A DNA stretch of 57,543 bases from an uncultured Veillonellaceae bacterium (GCA_902785705.1 CACZZN010000014.1:1-57543), one strand, 5' to 3'; numbered from the stretch's first letter, positions 35,310-52,688 are shown. Notes: a model not told the origin generated them from the sequence alone. Program-made: numbers and translations.

Positions 35310-36215
35310 TCACTTAGCATGCTTTGCGGTACGTCCTGCGTTCAGGGCAAGCGTATCTTGGCAAAAGTCGATGAAGGACTGTGCGGCTTTGGAGATATAG
35401 CGGTCCTTTTTCCAAGCCAGCCCGATATCGACCGTAATGGGCTCAAGCAGCGGGAGCGCCTTGACGCCCGGCGTATCCTCCGCGACAAAATCCAGCAGGA
35501 AGGCAATGCCGACGCCATTTGCCACAAGCCCTTTGATCGTGACAATCTGGTTGGATTCCAGTACGATGTTGGGCTTGATGTTGATGGCCTTCAGCTTTTG
35601 CTGCATGAGCTCCCGCAGGTAGGAGCCTTCCTTCAGCATGATGATGTCGTTTTTCTCGATATCATCCGGCGCGATATACTTCTTGCGCGCCAAATCGCTC
35701 TTTTCCGGCACGCATGCGACCAGATGGTTGCGGGACATGGGCAGGAGCTGCAGCTTGGGGGAGGCATCGGAAATGATGATGATGCCGAAGTCCAATTCAT
35801 CGCGTTCCAGCTGGGCGCGAATGGAAATGGAACCCTCCTCGTAAAGATACACATCCAGATGGGTGAATTTCCGCTGGAAACTGGAGAAGATCTTGGGGAA
35901 AAGATAGGCGCCCATCATGGGAGGAATGCCGATTTTTATCGTACCTTTCTGGAGCTGCTTGTAGTCATTGACCTCCAGTACAGCATCCTGAAGATTGCTG
36001 AGCGCAAGCTCCACGCGGTTCAGAAAGACCGTTCCTTCCGGGGTCAGGGAAAGCTGCTTTTGGCTTCTGTCGAACAGCTGGATTCCCAGTTCGGCTTCCA
36101 GTTTTTTGATGGCTACCGTGATATTCGGCTGGGAGACGCGAAGCCTTTCCGCCGCACGCGTGATATTGCGCAGCCGGCTTGCCATTTGGAAGTATTCGAG
36201 TTGCCTGAGTTCCAT
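35310..36215 (-). CDS. LysR-family transcriptional regulator
   Basis: A 301-residue regulator. The N-terminal winged HTH (MELRQLEYFQMASRLRNITR, then AERLRVSQPNITVAIKKLE) is followed by a linker helix and a periplasmic-binding-like effector domain (about 90-295, KGTIKIGIPPMMGAYLFP and NDIIMLKEGSYLRELM). The effector is unknown; a CynR/CidR-like small anion or carboxylate would fit the adjacent dicarboxylate carrier. It is divergent from the chemoreceptor gene across a gap that holds two identical palindromes. Confidence 0.9.
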   Translation of the reverse strand: MELRQLEYFQMASRLRNITRAAERLRVSQPNITVAIKKLEAELGIQLFDRSQKQLSLTPEGTVFLNRVELALSNLQDAVLEVNDYKQLQKGTIKIGIPPMMGAYLFPKIFSSFQRKFTHLDVYLYEEGSISIRAQLERDELDFGIIIISDASPKLQLLPMSRNHLVACVPEKSDLARKKYIAPDDIEKNDIIMLKEGSYLRELMQQKLKAINIKPNIVLESNQIVTIKGLVANGVGIAFLLDFVAEDTPGVKALPLLEPITVDIGLAWKKDRYISKAAQSFIDFCQDTLALNAGRTAKHAK

Positions 36216-36294
36216 AATCTCACTTCTTTCCGATGAATTTGCATCACGCAGGAGATTCGTCTGCCATACGGATAAATAAAGATTATCTTGCCGT

Positions 36295-36331
36295 TATGAT
36301 ATCATATTTCATATAAATCTATGATATCATA
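36295..36331. promoter_or_regulatory. Twin palindromes, candidate LysR operator
   Basis: Two perfect copies of the 12-bp palindrome TATGATATCATA (36295-36306 and 36320-36331), centres 25 bp apart, in the AT-rich gap between lysR and the chemoreceptor gene. Paired dyads at such spacing are typical of LysR-type operators. An AT-only coincidence for a doubled 12-mer is unlikely but possible. Confidence 0.5.
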
Positions 36332-36526
36332 ATAGAAAATTATTGTAAATTCCTTCGACAGGATTTGCAGAAAAATTTCGGGACTTTTTTTATTCTTTGC
36401 AAATCGTGGAAGGATTTTTTTATATCGTGTTGAAATCATAATAGTGATGAGGAGCATGCAATAAGGTTGCATGCTCTCGACTGTTCGGCAAGGAGGGTGT
36501 GTTTTTTTCGCGAAGGGGATGTTGCA

Positions 36527-38221
36527 ATGAATCTGCAAAAGAAATCGATTCTGTTTTTTGACGTGATGCTTCTCATTGTGTGTATTTTCTTGGGGGTTCT
36601 GGGGTACCGCTCAGCCAACCACGGCTTTGAGATTGCCTTGGAGGATAAGGCGAAGTCCGATATTCGGCAAACCCTGGAGATTTTGGAGCTTTCCTACCCT
36701 GGGGAATGGGTGGCTGTTGGCGGCGAAATCTACAAGGGCAAGCAAAAGCTGAACGATGCTTTTGACTTGGTGGATCACTTGGGAGCTCTCACGGGAAACA
36801 ATGTCACCATCTTTTGCGGCGATACTAGGGTCGCTACGACTTTTGTATCAGACGGGAAGCGATCCGTCGGGACAAAGGCGGCGCAAAACGTCATTGACAT
36901 CGTCCTGTCGGAAGGAAAGAATTACGTCGGGGAAGCGGAGGTTCTTGGAAGCAAATACTTCTGCATGTACGAGCCGATCAAAGATACTTCGGGAAAACCG
37001 ATCGGAATGCTCTTCATGGGAATCCCGAAGGCGTCTGTGGACGAGCTTCAATCGGATTTCATCAGCTCTACCGTGGTCACTACGCTGATTCTCGTGGTCG
37101 TCATAGGTTTTATCGTGATGTTTGCAGTAAGAAAGGTACTGCAGCCCCTTGAGCACGTCAGCGACGCGATGCAGAAGATGGCCGATGGGGATCTCAGCCA
37201 CGAACCGCTTGAGGTAGTGAGCGATGACGAAGTGGGGCGCATGTCGGAGAGCACCAACCACATGCAAAAATCCATGTCGGGGATTTTGGAGAAGGTCGTT
37301 GAGTCTGCCCAGCAGCTTGCGGCGGCCAGCCAGGAACTCACGGCGAGTTCGCAGCAAACTGCGGAGAACATCGGCCAAGTCCTGTCGAATATCGCAAAAA
37401 TCGCGGGGGAGACGAAGGAACAATCCACCACCCTCGGTGAGATCAATCGTACCTCCGCCGATATGCAGGCGGATATGTCGGCGATGCACCAAAGCTCTGA
37501 GAGCATGCAGCATGCTGCGGAACAGAGCCGTGCCGGGGCGAAGGACGGGCATGAGGCGGTTGCCAGCGCAATGGGCGCCATGCAGAAGATGGCGGAGCAG
37601 ATGACAGCGAGCTCTCAGGTGGTGGAATCCCTTGGCGAGCGCTCTAAAGAAATCGGGAAGATCGTGGAGGCGATTTCCGGAATTGCGGAACAAACGAATC
37701 TTCTCGCGCTGAACGCCGCGATCGAAGCGGCAAGAGCAGGGGAAGCCGGAAGGGGCTTCGCCGTGGTCGCGGACGAGGTGAGGAAACTTGCGGAACAGTC
37801 CGGCACGGCGGCGCAGGATATTTCTTCCATCATCAAGGGAATCCAGGATGACACAATTCGCGCGATGCAGGCCATGGAAAAAGGAAACGCGGAGGTGCAA
37901 GCCGGAACCAGGATCGTGCAGAATACAGGAGAGGTATTCTCCAAGATGGAGAAGTACATAGACACCCTCTACGACCAGATCCAGCAATCACTCAGCCGGA
38001 TGGAAGCTGCGGCGAAGGAGAGCGGAGCCATTACGGACTCCATACAAAAGGCCAGCGAATTCAGCCGCGCCGTCACGGGAGACGCCCAATCGGTGTCCGC
38101 CACGACGGAGCAGCAGTCGGCTATGCTGAACGACATCACCGATGCCAGCGAATCCCTGGCAAGGCTTGCCCAGACGCTGCAAGATCACGTCAGCAAATTC
38201 AAGCTTCCGAGAAAGAGATGA
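36527..38221 (+). CDS. Methyl-accepting chemotaxis protein
   Basis: A 564-residue receptor. The N-terminal transmembrane helix (about 8-28) is followed by a single-Cache-type periplasmic sensor (about 35-180, ending [22 protein letters not shown]), a second helix (about 188-210, [17 protein letters not shown]), HAMP (about 212-265, [19 protein letters not shown]) and the signalling domain with the hairpin tip [21 protein letters not shown]. It passes ligand signals to CheA/CheW. The start ATG 36527 has GAAGGGG 8 bases upstream; a longer frame is unlikely. The sensed ligand is unknown; the carrier and regulator nearby make dicarboxylates a candidate. Confidence 0.92.
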   Translation: MNLQKKSILFFDVMLLIVCIFLGVLGYRSANHGFEIALEDKAKSDIRQTLEILELSYPGEWVAVGGEIYKGKQKLNDAFDLVDHLGALTGNNVTIFCGDTRVATTFVSDGKRSVGTKAAQNVIDIVLSEGKNYVGEAEVLGSKYFCMYEPIKDTSGKPIGMLFMGIPKASVDELQSDFISSTVVTTLILVVVIGFIVMFAVRKVLQPLEHVSDAMQKMADGDLSHEPLEVVSDDEVGRMSESTNHMQKSMSGILEKVVESAQQLAAASQELTASSQQTAENIGQVLSNIAKIAGETKEQSTTLGEINRTSADMQADMSAMHQSSESMQHAAEQSRAGAKDGHEAVASAMGAMQKMAEQMTASSQVVESLGERSKEIGKIVEAISGIAEQTNLLALNAAIEAARAGEAGRGFAVVADEVRKLAEQSGTAAQDISSIIKGIQDDTIRAMQAMEKGNAEVQAGTRIVQNTGEVFSKMEKYIDTLYDQIQQSLSRMEAAAKESGAITDSIQKASEFSRAVTGDAQSVSATTEQQSAMLNDITDASESLARLAQTLQDHVSKFKLPRKR

Positions 38222-38268
38222 TATATCGCAGACGAAAAAGGGCGTGGTTTTTCTCTCGCGAGTGTCCA

Positions 38269-38303
38269 ACGAGCCTCCCCGACAGGGCGAGGCTCGTCTT
38301 TTA
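38269..38303 (+). terminator. Terminator after chemoreceptor gene
   Basis: Perfect stem ACGAGCCTC/GAGGCTCGT with an 11-base loop, followed by CTTTTATT. Confidence 0.85.
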
Positions 38304-38524
38304 TTCTTTGCAAATGTGTTATGCTGCAACTTCCCGGCAGGCTTCTCGGAAAAATTTTCTGGAACTTTTTCTGTATTTGTGGTAGGATTTTTCTTGTACG
38401 TATGGAATTATACAGAGAAGAACTGTAGATTTTGATTCCTGTGCAGGGGATTCTGCACGGCGAGCGTCTGGAAGCAATCTCATTTTAGTAATTTTCCCGA
38501 ACGCGAGTATAGGAGGATGTTACA
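38304..38524 (+). other. Upstream region of motA
   Basis: A 220-base AT-rich gap with no gene. It should contain the motA promoter, but I see no convincing consensus of the sigma-A or sigma-28 type. AGGAGG at 38511-38516 is the motA ribosome binding site. Confidence 0.4.
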
Positions 38525-39298
38525 TTGGAAATATCAACAGTCATAGGTGTCATACTGGGTATTATCTCGGTATTTGTCGGCATGATCCTGAAGGGAGCTC
38601 CATTGACTGCCTTGAATAATCCGGCTGCGTTCCTGATTATCATCGGCGGTACATTTTCCTGTTTGTTCATAGGATTCCGCATGGAGCAAATGAAGAATTT
38701 CCCGAATCTGATCAAGATGACGTTCCAGGCTCCGAAGCTGCAGGAACAGGCGGAGCTGGTGCGGCTGTTCATCGAACTTTCACAGATTGCGCGCCGTGAA
38801 GGTATTCTGGCGTTGGAGAGCAAGGTGCAGGACATCGATGATCCGTTTTTCCGCACGGGACTCAGCATGGTCATTGACGGTATGGATCCCGAGTTCGTGA
38901 GCGACGTATTGGATGCGGAGCTGGCGGTCATGGCGGAGCGCCACGCAGAAGGACGTTCCATGTTCACCCAGGCAGGTACCTACGCGCCGACACTGGGCGT
39001 GCTGGGCGCCGTGGTCGGTCTGATCGCGGCATTGGGCAACCTGAATGATATCGATAAGCTGGGACATTCCATCGCGGCGGCATTCGTCGCGACGATTCTG
39101 GGTATTTTTACGGGATATGTGCTTTGGCTCCCCTTCGCGAACAAGCTGAAAATCAAATCCGCCCAGGAAATCGGGCAGAAGCGCATGATCATCGAAGGCA
39201 TTCTTTCGCTGCAGGCCGGTGATTCGCCGACCGCAATCGAGGCAAAACTGATGGTATTCATTCCGCAGACGGCTCGCGAGGGAATAAAGAAGGAGTGA
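38525..39298 (+). CDS. motA: Flagellar motor stator protein MotA
   Basis: A 257-residue inner-membrane stator subunit with four transmembrane helices (near 5-22, 34-52, 150-172 and 180-203). The cytoplasmic loop contains LVRLFIELSQIARREGILALE, the region that meets the rotor, and TYAPTLGVLGAVVGLI holds the conserved prolines of helix 3. It starts at TTG 38525 with AGGAGG 8 bases upstream. It forms an operon with motB (4-base gap). Other flagellar genes are not in the window. Confidence 0.93.
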   Translation: MEISTVIGVILGIISVFVGMILKGAPLTALNNPAAFLIIIGGTFSCLFIGFRMEQMKNFPNLIKMTFQAPKLQEQAELVRLFIELSQIARREGILALESKVQDIDDPFFRTGLSMVIDGMDPEFVSDVLDAELAVMAERHAEGRSMFTQAGTYAPTLGVLGAVVGLIAALGNLNDIDKLGHSIAAAFVATILGIFTGYVLWLPFANKLKIKSAQEIGQKRMIIEGILSLQAGDSPTAIEAKLMVFIPQTAREGIKKE

Positions 39299-39302
39299 TT
39301 TG

Positions 39303-40097
39303 ATGGCGAAGAAGAAACGTCCTGCTCCCCATGAGGAAGAAGCGGGCGAGGCTTGGCTGCTTCCTTATTCGGATTTGATGACGCTGCTCTTGGCGTTGTT
39401 CATCAGTCTGTTTGCTATTTCGCAGACGGACCAGACGAAGATGGCGCAGATGGCGCAGGCGTTCAGTGCAGCCTTTAACATGGGCGGGCCTTCCTTTTTC
39501 GATCAGGCAGGGCCGAGCGTGAGCCAGCAGCGTGAGCTGATGTCCGATGAGGATCAGGGCAATCAGGCATATCTGGCGGAGAATCAGACACTGGAGAAAA
39601 TCCAAAAAGAGATGGAAGAGTACATTCGGCAGAACAATCTTCAGGATGAGCTGAGCACACAGCTGGAGGAAGAGGGCCTTATGATCCGCATCAAGGAAAG
39701 GGCGCTGTTCCCCTCCGGTTCGGCTGACCTGGTGCCGGAGTCTGAGCGCATCGGGCCGATTGTGGCAGGGCTTTTGGCGAGCATTCCTGAGCGCGTGCTG
39801 ATTTCCGGGCATACGGATACGGATCCCATCAGTACGGCGGAATTTCCTTCCAACTGGGAATTGAGTTCCGTGCGAGCAATGACGTTCATGAAATATCTGC
39901 TTTCCATCAATAACAAGCTGAACCCTGCGCGGTTCAGTGCGATCGGGTACGGGGAGTACCGTCCGATTGCGAAGAATGACACGGATGAGGGCAAGCAGAT
40001 GAACCGCCGTGTAGAGATCTTGATTGCACGCAGTCTGAGATTCAATCCGAATGAAGGGGTCAGCAAGGCTTCGGAGGCGGATGTGGTTGTGAAATGA
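39303..40097 (+). CDS. motB: Flagellar motor stator protein MotB
   Basis: A 264-residue protein with one N-terminal transmembrane helix carrying the proton-binding aspartate Asp24 (WLLPYSDLMTLLLALFISLF), a plug/linker region and a C-terminal OmpA-like peptidoglycan-binding domain (VLISGHTDTDPI, NWELSSVRAMTFMKYLL, AIGYGEYRPIAKND, NRRVEILI). It anchors the MotA/MotB ion channel to the cell wall. The start ATG 39303 has AAGGAG 7 bases upstream. Confidence 0.95.
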   Translation: MAKKKRPAPHEEEAGEAWLLPYSDLMTLLLALFISLFAISQTDQTKMAQMAQAFSAAFNMGGPSFFDQAGPSVSQQRELMSDEDQGNQAYLAENQTLEKIQKEMEEYIRQNNLQDELSTQLEEEGLMIRIKERALFPSGSADLVPESERIGPIVAGLLASIPERVLISGHTDTDPISTAEFPSNWELSSVRAMTFMKYLLSINNKLNPARFSAIGYGEYRPIAKNDTDEGKQMNRRVEILIARSLRFNPNEGVSKASEADVVVK

Positions 40098-40104
40098 GAA
40101 AAAG

Positions 40105-40161
40105 CCGGTTGTGGGGAGCTGTGCGGCAATGAACGGTACAGTTTCCTGCAGCCGGTTTTTT
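40105..40161 (+). terminator. Long terminator after motAB
   Basis: An 18-bp stem including several G-U pairs, between CCGGTTGTGGGGAGCTGT and ACAGTTTCCTGCAGCCGG, with a 15-base loop, followed by six T. In DNA it looks imperfect, but as RNA every position pairs. Confidence 0.8.
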
Positions 40162-40172
40162 GGAGATTGGAT

Positions 40173-40550
40173 ATGGTGATAGGCATAGGGACGGATATCG
40201 TGGATATCGCACGCGTGGAGAAGGCTGTGCAGAGCAGCCACTTCCGTGATCGGGTCTACACCGCGCGGGAGCAGGAATATTGCGACAGCAGGGGCAGGCA
40301 GGCAGCGGCCTCCTACGCGGCGCGGTTCTCCGGAAAGGAAGCTGTGCTGAAGGCTTTTGGCACAGGGCTTCGGGGCGGCTCGCTGCTTGATGTCGAGATA
40401 CTGCCGGATGAACTGGGATGTCCGCGGGTAAGGCTGCATGGATATTATGAGGAATTGGCTGTCAAAAGCGGAGTGAGCAGGATACATCTATCGCTGAGCC
40501 ACGCAAAGGAATATGCGACAGCGCAATGTGTGTTGGAGGGGTTGGAATGA
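40173..40550 (+). CDS. acpS: Holo-[acyl-carrier-protein] synthase
   Basis: A 125-residue phosphopantetheinyl transferase that activates acyl carrier protein. It has the N-terminal metal-binding motif GIGTDIVDIARVEKA, the FSGKEAVLKAFGTG motif and HLSLSHAKEYATA near the end, all standard. The start ATG 40173 has GGAG upstream. Its stop overlaps the start of the NAD(P)HX repair gene by ATGA. The acpS-nnr pairing is common in Firmicutes. Confidence 0.95.
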   Translation: MVIGIGTDIVDIARVEKAVQSSHFRDRVYTAREQEYCDSRGRQAAASYAARFSGKEAVLKAFGTGLRGGSLLDVEILPDELGCPRVRLHGYYEELAVKSGVSRIHLSLSHAKEYATAQCVLEGLE

Positions 40551-42097
40551 AATTATCCTTGGTCAAGGAAATGCGGGATATCGATCGGCGTTCCGTCGAG
40601 GAATATGGGATTCCCGAAATCGTGCTCATGGAAAATGCGGGACGCAGGACTGCCGAGGCGGCGCTGGAAATTCTGGAAAATGTGAAGGGAAAGAGCATTT
40701 GCGTGCTTGCGGGAAGCGGCAATAATGGCGGGGATGCCTTTGTTGCTGCGCGTCATCTCGCCAATATGGGAGCGCGGGTGAAAGTCTTTTTGGCCGGGAA
40801 TGTGGCGCATATCACGAAATCGGCGGCCATCAACCGGGATGCCGTGAAACATATGGAGATCGAACTTCATACCCTGGAGGGAGACCGAGCTTGGGACCGC
40901 CTGCAGGTGGTGCTGCGCTTTGCAGATCTGGTGATCGATGGTATTTTGGGGACCGGCTGCAAGGGAGAACTCCGCGAAGATGTACTCAAGCTGGTCAGAT
41001 TGGTCAATGCGGCAAATAAACCGGTGGTGGCCGTGGATATCGTGACAGGGGTCGAGGCCGATACAGGACAGGTGAAATCCGAAGCGGTGCAGGCAGCCTG
41101 TACCGTCGCGCTGGGGGTGCCGAAGCTGGGGCATTTGCTGTGCCCAGGAGCGGCATTGACCGGCAGACTGCTGGTGGATGATATCGGCATTCCGGCCAAG
41201 CTGCTGGAGGAGGGGCTCAACCAAAATATACTGGACGCTGCACTGGTCAGCTCGCTTTTGCCTCCGCGTGCGATGGATGTGCATAAGGGGAACTGCGGGC
41301 GGATACTGGTCATTGCAGGCTCCAGAGGCATGACGGGGGCTGCAGCGCTGGCATCCGAGGCAGCTTTGCGCTCGGGAGCGGGTGTTGTCACTTTGGCTGT
41401 GCCGGAAAGCCTGCATGATTTGATGGAAATGAAGCTGACGGAAGTCATGACGCAGCCGATCCCGGAAATGAAGAAAGGCATCATAGGAGGAGACAAGGCA
41501 CTGGCAGCGCTGCTCCAGATGACGGATGGCTACGATGCGGTGCTGATCGGGCCGGGACTTGGCAGGGACGATGAGACGGGAGAGTTGGTCAGGAAGCTGG
41601 CCGGATTTGTCGAAATCCCCGTGATTTTGGATGCGGATGGAATTTTTGCTTACCATGGCTATGCGGAGCAGCTGAAATCCTGCAAGCAGGTGCCGATTCT
41701 TACGCCCCATCTGGGAGAAATGGCGTCCTTCCTAGGGGTGACCGTGGAAGAGCTTCGCGGGTCGCTGCTTGAGACGGTGCGGGAGGCGGCAAAGGAATAT
41801 CAGTCGGTTTTCGTCGTGAAGAGCGAGTGCACGGTGATCGTCTATCCGGACGGAGAAGCATTTTTCTCGCCGACGGGAAATCCCGGCATGGCGACGGCCG
41901 GCAGCGGCGATGTACTGGCAGGTACGATTGCAGGACTGATCAAGCAAATGGAAAGCGGGGTCGCCCCGCTGGCAGGCGTGTATCTGCATGGCTTGGCAGG
42001 AGACTTTGCGGCGCAGGAAATGGGGGAGGGACTCATAGCCTCCGATATCCTTGCAAAGCTGCCAAAGGCTCGTGTGGAAATTGATCAGAATCGATGA
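40547..42097 (+). CDS. nnr: Bifunctional NAD(P)HX epimerase/dehydratase
   Basis: A 516-residue fusion. The N-terminal YjeF_N epimerase domain (about 1-215, MENAGRRTAEAAL, CVLAGSGNNGGDAFVAARHL, VIDGILGTGCKG) is followed by a C-terminal ADP-dependent dehydratase domain (about 225-510, CGRILVIAGSRGMTGAAALA, IGPGLGRDDET, LTPHLGEMA, GNPGMATAGSGDVLAGTIAG). The enzyme repairs hydrated NADH and NADPH. It is translationally coupled to acpS. Confidence 0.95.
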   Translation: MKLSLVKEMRDIDRRSVEEYGIPEIVLMENAGRRTAEAALEILENVKGKSICVLAGSGNNGGDAFVAARHLANMGARVKVFLAGNVAHITKSAAINRDAVKHMEIELHTLEGDRAWDRLQVVLRFADLVIDGILGTGCKGELREDVLKLVRLVNAANKPVVAVDIVTGVEADTGQVKSEAVQAACTVALGVPKLGHLLCPGAALTGRLLVDDIGIPAKLLEEGLNQNILDAALVSSLLPPRAMDVHKGNCGRILVIAGSRGMTGAAALASEAALRSGAGVVTLAVPESLHDLMEMKLTEVMTQPIPEMKKGIIGGDKALAALLQMTDGYDAVLIGPGLGRDDETGELVRKLAGFVEIPVILDADGIFAYHGYAEQLKSCKQVPILTPHLGEMASFLGVTVEELRGSLLETVREAAKEYQSVFVVKSECTVIVYPDGEAFFSPTGNPGMATAGSGDVLAGTIAGLIKQMESGVAPLAGVYLHGLAGDFAAQEMGEGLIASDILAKLPKARVEIDQNR

Positions 42098-42109
42098 TGG
42101 GTGAGTACT

Positions 42110-42862
42110 ATGAAATTTGTTTCTTGGAATGTCAACGGACTTCGGGCTTGCCTAAAAAAAGGCTTCATGGAGTCCTTCCACCGGCTCGACGCGGATATTG
42201 TCGGGCTGCAGGAAACGAAAATGCAGCCGGGGCAGGCAATTCTGGAGCTGAATGGGTACCGCCAGTACTGGAACAGCGCGGAGAAAAAAGGCTACTCCGG
42301 TACGGCAGTTTTTTCGCGTGTGGAGCCGATGGCTGTGACGTATGGAATCGGCGTCGAGGAGCATGACCATGAGGGGCGTGTGATCACGCTGGAACTGCCG
42401 GAGTATTATTTTGTGACGGTGTATACGCCAAATTCCAAGCGTGAGCTGGAACGCCTGAGCTACAGGATGGAATGGGAAGACGCCTTTCGCGCCTATCTTT
42501 CGGGACTGGATGCGAAAAAGCCGGTCATCGTATGCGGCGACCTCAATGTGGCGCATAAGGAAATCGATTTGAAAAATCCATCCTCGAACCATCACAATGC
42601 GGGATTTACGGACGAGGAACGCGGCAAATTCACGGAACTTCTGGAATCAGGCTTTGTGGACACTTTCCGCGCCCTTTATCCCGACAGGACGGGGATCTAC
42701 ACATGGTGGTCCTACCTGCGCAAAGCCCGTGATACGAATGCAGGATGGCGCATCGATTACTTTGTCGTATCGGAGCGCTTGAAGGAGCGGATCGTGGATG
42801 CGACCATCCACAATGAGATCTTTGGCAGCGATCACTGCCCCGTAGGACTTGAAGTGGATTGA
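42110..42862 (+). CDS. xth: Exodeoxyribonuclease III / AP endonuclease
   Basis: A 250-residue member of the ExoA/Xth family, which cuts at abasic sites in base-excision repair. Active-site motifs are SWNVNGLRA, GLQETKM, VTVYTPNSKRELERL, CGDLNVAHKEIDL and the terminal FGSDHCPVGLEVD. Length is normal. ATG 42110 fits the family start; the upstream GTG 42101 is less likely. It is 12 bases after nnr and probably in the same transcript. Confidence 0.95.
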   Translation: MKFVSWNVNGLRACLKKGFMESFHRLDADIVGLQETKMQPGQAILELNGYRQYWNSAEKKGYSGTAVFSRVEPMAVTYGIGVEEHDHEGRVITLELPEYYFVTVYTPNSKRELERLSYRMEWEDAFRAYLSGLDAKKPVIVCGDLNVAHKEIDLKNPSSNHHNAGFTDEERGKFTELLESGFVDTFRALYPDRTGIYTWWSYLRKARDTNAGWRIDYFVVSERLKERIVDATIHNEIFGSDHCPVGLEVD

Positions 42863-42872
42863 GGTTATCATG

Positions 42873-43484
42873 ATGGTTGAATTTTTAGCGCTGATGTCGG
42901 AACATCTGAGCAGCGCCTTTGCGTTGCTGGGCGTGTTGCTCATGATCGTTCTGGGCCTTTGCCTGCGCCGTGTCAGGATGAGCACCAAGACACTGATCGT
43001 GGTCGCGCTCATGCTGGCGCTCACGATTCTTTTGTATCATCTTCGCATCTATCATTTTCCGCAGGGCGGTTCCATCACGGCAGGCTCTATGGTGCCCTTG
43101 CTGCTCCTGTCCTATCGCTACGGTCCCGGCATCGGGGCATTGGCCGGTTTTCTGTGCGGGCTGCTGATTATGATCCAGGATCCCTTCATCCTGCATCCCG
43201 TCCAGGTGCTGTTCGACTATCCTCTGCCCTTCGTGGCCATCGGGCTTGCCGGAGCACTCTCAAGGCATCTTATGCTCTCGACGGCACTGGCTTTTCTGGG
43301 AAGATTTCTCTGCCATTTCGTCTCGGGGCTTGTCTTTTTCTCATCCTACGCGCCCGAGGGCATGTCTCCTGTGATCTATTCCCTGACGGTCAACGCTTCC
43401 TTGATGATTCCCGAGTGCCTGATCTGCTGTCTCATTCTTAAATTGCTCCCCGTCCGGCGCTTGCTGTCCGCGATGGGGGAATAG
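42873..43484 (+). CDS. thiT: ECF-type thiamine transporter substrate component ThiT
   Basis: A 203-residue protein with six hydrophobic helices and the ThiT signature: YHFPQGGSITAGSMVPLLLL, then SYRYGPGIGALAGFLCGLL and QVLFDYPLPF. It binds thiamine with high affinity and works with a shared EcfAA'T energising module that is not in this window. The start ATG 42873 has GAGGTT 6 bases upstream. It follows xth by 10 bases. No TPP riboswitch is visible in front of it, so regulation by thiamine would have to act from upstream of the operon. Confidence 0.88.
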   Translation: MVEFLALMSEHLSSAFALLGVLLMIVLGLCLRRVRMSTKTLIVVALMLALTILLYHLRIYHFPQGGSITAGSMVPLLLLSYRYGPGIGALAGFLCGLLIMIQDPFILHPVQVLFDYPLPFVAIGLAGALSRHLMLSTALAFLGRFLCHFVSGLVFFSSYAPEGMSPVIYSLTVNASLMIPECLICCLILKLLPVRRLLSAMGE

Positions 43485-43515
43485 GAACAGAGGTGTAGAA
43501 AATTTCAGCAAATCC

Positions 43516-43636
43516 TTGACAAGAAAAATTTCTTATGGTATCGTTTTGAGTTACAGAGAAAATCCGTGGGCGAACTATGCGCAAAAATAGAAAGGAAATG
43601 AAGCAAGGTAGAATGAAATTCCATATGCCTTGCTTC
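43516..43636 (+). promoter_or_regulatory. rpoB promoter and leader hairpin
   Basis: TTGACA (43516-43521), 17-bp spacer, TATCGT (43539-43544, preceded by TGG). About 60 bases downstream in the transcribed leader is an inverted repeat, GAAGCAAGG (43600-43608) and CCTTGCTTC (43628-43636), with a smaller GAAT/ATTC stem inside. No T-run follows. The leader is about 180 nt, long enough for control of RNA polymerase synthesis. Confidence 0.7.
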
Positions 43637-43738
43637 TTCATGTTTGCAAAAAACCGGACTTTCACCGTTTGCAGATTGTTTGTCATATTTGTTCTGAATT
43701 GGATGGGTAATGTATCAGGCTAAGGAGTGAAGGCGTTC

Positions 43739-47500
<3,762 letters not shown>

Positions 47501-47518
47501 GAAGGGAGTGGCATCTCT

Positions 47519-51508
<3,990 letters not shown>

Positions 51509-51515
51509 CATTACT

Positions 51516-51564
51516 AAAACGCTGATGGAACAAAGTCCGGACGGCTTCGTTTCATCAGCGTTTT
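51516..51564 (+). terminator. rpoBC terminator
   Basis: Perfect 12-bp stem AAAACGCTGATG/CATCAGCGTTTT, with further weak pairing in the loop, followed by CTTTG. Confidence 0.85.
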
Positions 51565-51683
51565 CTTTGTTGCATTTCCGCCTCGGCGGTAATCATGTCA
51601 CATAGTTTTTTCAAGGCGAAGGAAAAAAGCCGGCGAGTGGAGAATATATTTTTTGAACAGATAGGAAATGGGAGGCAATGCAA

Positions 51684-52688
51684 ATGAAACTGGCAATTCT
51701 GGGAACCGGCTTTATCGTGAAGGAAGGTGCGCTCACAGCGCTCAAGGATGTGCCGGAAATCGAAACAACCGCAATTTTTTCCCGCCCCAAAAGCAAAAGT
51801 GTGGCGGAAGCGTTGGCTGCGGATTACTCCATCCCAAACGTTTATACCGACTATGACGAACTTTTGGCCGATCCCGACATAGATTTTGTCTATGTCGGCC
51901 TGATCAACAGCGTTCACTACGAGTACACGAAGAAAGCCCTTTTGGCGGGGAAAAACGTCATTGTCGAAAAGCCCTTTGCTTCGGCGGCTGCCGAAGTGCG
52001 GGAGCTCAGAGATTTGGCGCTTGCCAGACACCTTTACGTTTTTGAGGCGGTGACGATCCACTATTTGCCGAATTTCTATGCCATCCGTGAATTCTTGCCC
52101 AAACTGGGCACGATTCGCGCTGTGGTGGCAAATTATTCCCAGTATTCCAGCCGCTATGACAAATACTTGCAGGGTGAGGTACTTCCGGCCTTTGATCCGC
52201 AGCGTTCCGGCGGCGCGCTGTATGACATCAACATCTACAATCTGAACTTCATCATCGGTCTCTTTGGTGCGCCGGAATCCGTAAACTACACGGCGAATCT
52301 GGGCTTCAACGGAATTGATACATCGGGAGTGGCTGCGCTGACCTATCCCGGCTTTTTTGCCCTTGCCATTGGCGCCAAGGATACCGCAAGTCCGGGGTAT
52401 ATCACGATTCAAGGAGAAAAAGGATGGATTCGCGTAACGGGTGCACCCAATGAACTGCGTTCCTTCGAGACGCATCTTCTTGGTACGGGCGTTACGACCC
52501 ATAACGAACTGAACCGCTATCCCCATCGCATGGTGCATGAATTCCAAGAATTTGCCAAGATGTTCCATGAAAAGGATTACGACCGCATGGCCAAAGGACT
52601 TGATGTCTCCGTGGCTGTGCTGGAAACGGCAGAAACCGCACGAAAGCAGGTCGGCATTGCTTTTCCTTGCGATGGGCAAGCGAAGTAA
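51684..52688 (+). CDS. Gfo/Idh/MocA-family oxidoreductase
   Basis: A 334-residue NAD(P)-dependent dehydrogenase. The Rossmann dinucleotide motif LAILGTGFIVKEGALTAL opens the protein, VYVGLINSVHYEYTKKALLAGKNVIVEKPF contains the conserved EKP catalytic lysine (near residue 93), and YDINIYNLNFI resembles the histidine/aspartate region of the C-terminal domain. The substrate, typically a sugar or inositol derivative, cannot be told. The start is ATG 51684, because GGGAGG at 51670-51675 is 8 bases upstream; ATG 51678 is too close. It stands alone after the rpoBC terminator. Confidence 0.85.
   Translation: MKLAILGTGFIVKEGALTALKDVPEIETTAIFSRPKSKSVAEALAADYSIPNVYTDYDELLADPDIDFVYVGLINSVHYEYTKKALLAGKNVIVEKPFASAAAEVRELRDLALARHLYVFEAVTIHYLPNFYAIREFLPKLGTIRAVVANYSQYSSRYDKYLQGEVLPAFDPQRSGGALYDINIYNLNFIIGLFGAPESVNYTANLGFNGIDTSGVAALTYPGFFALAIGAKDTASPGYITIQGEKGWIRVTGAPNELRSFETHLLGTGVTTHNELNRYPHRMVHEFQEFAKMFHEKDYDRMAKGLDVSVAVLETAETARKQVGIAFPCDGQAK

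Noticed and set aside
42863..42872. TPP riboswitch before thiT
   Set aside because: thiT starts only 10 bases after xth, so there is no room for an aptamer.
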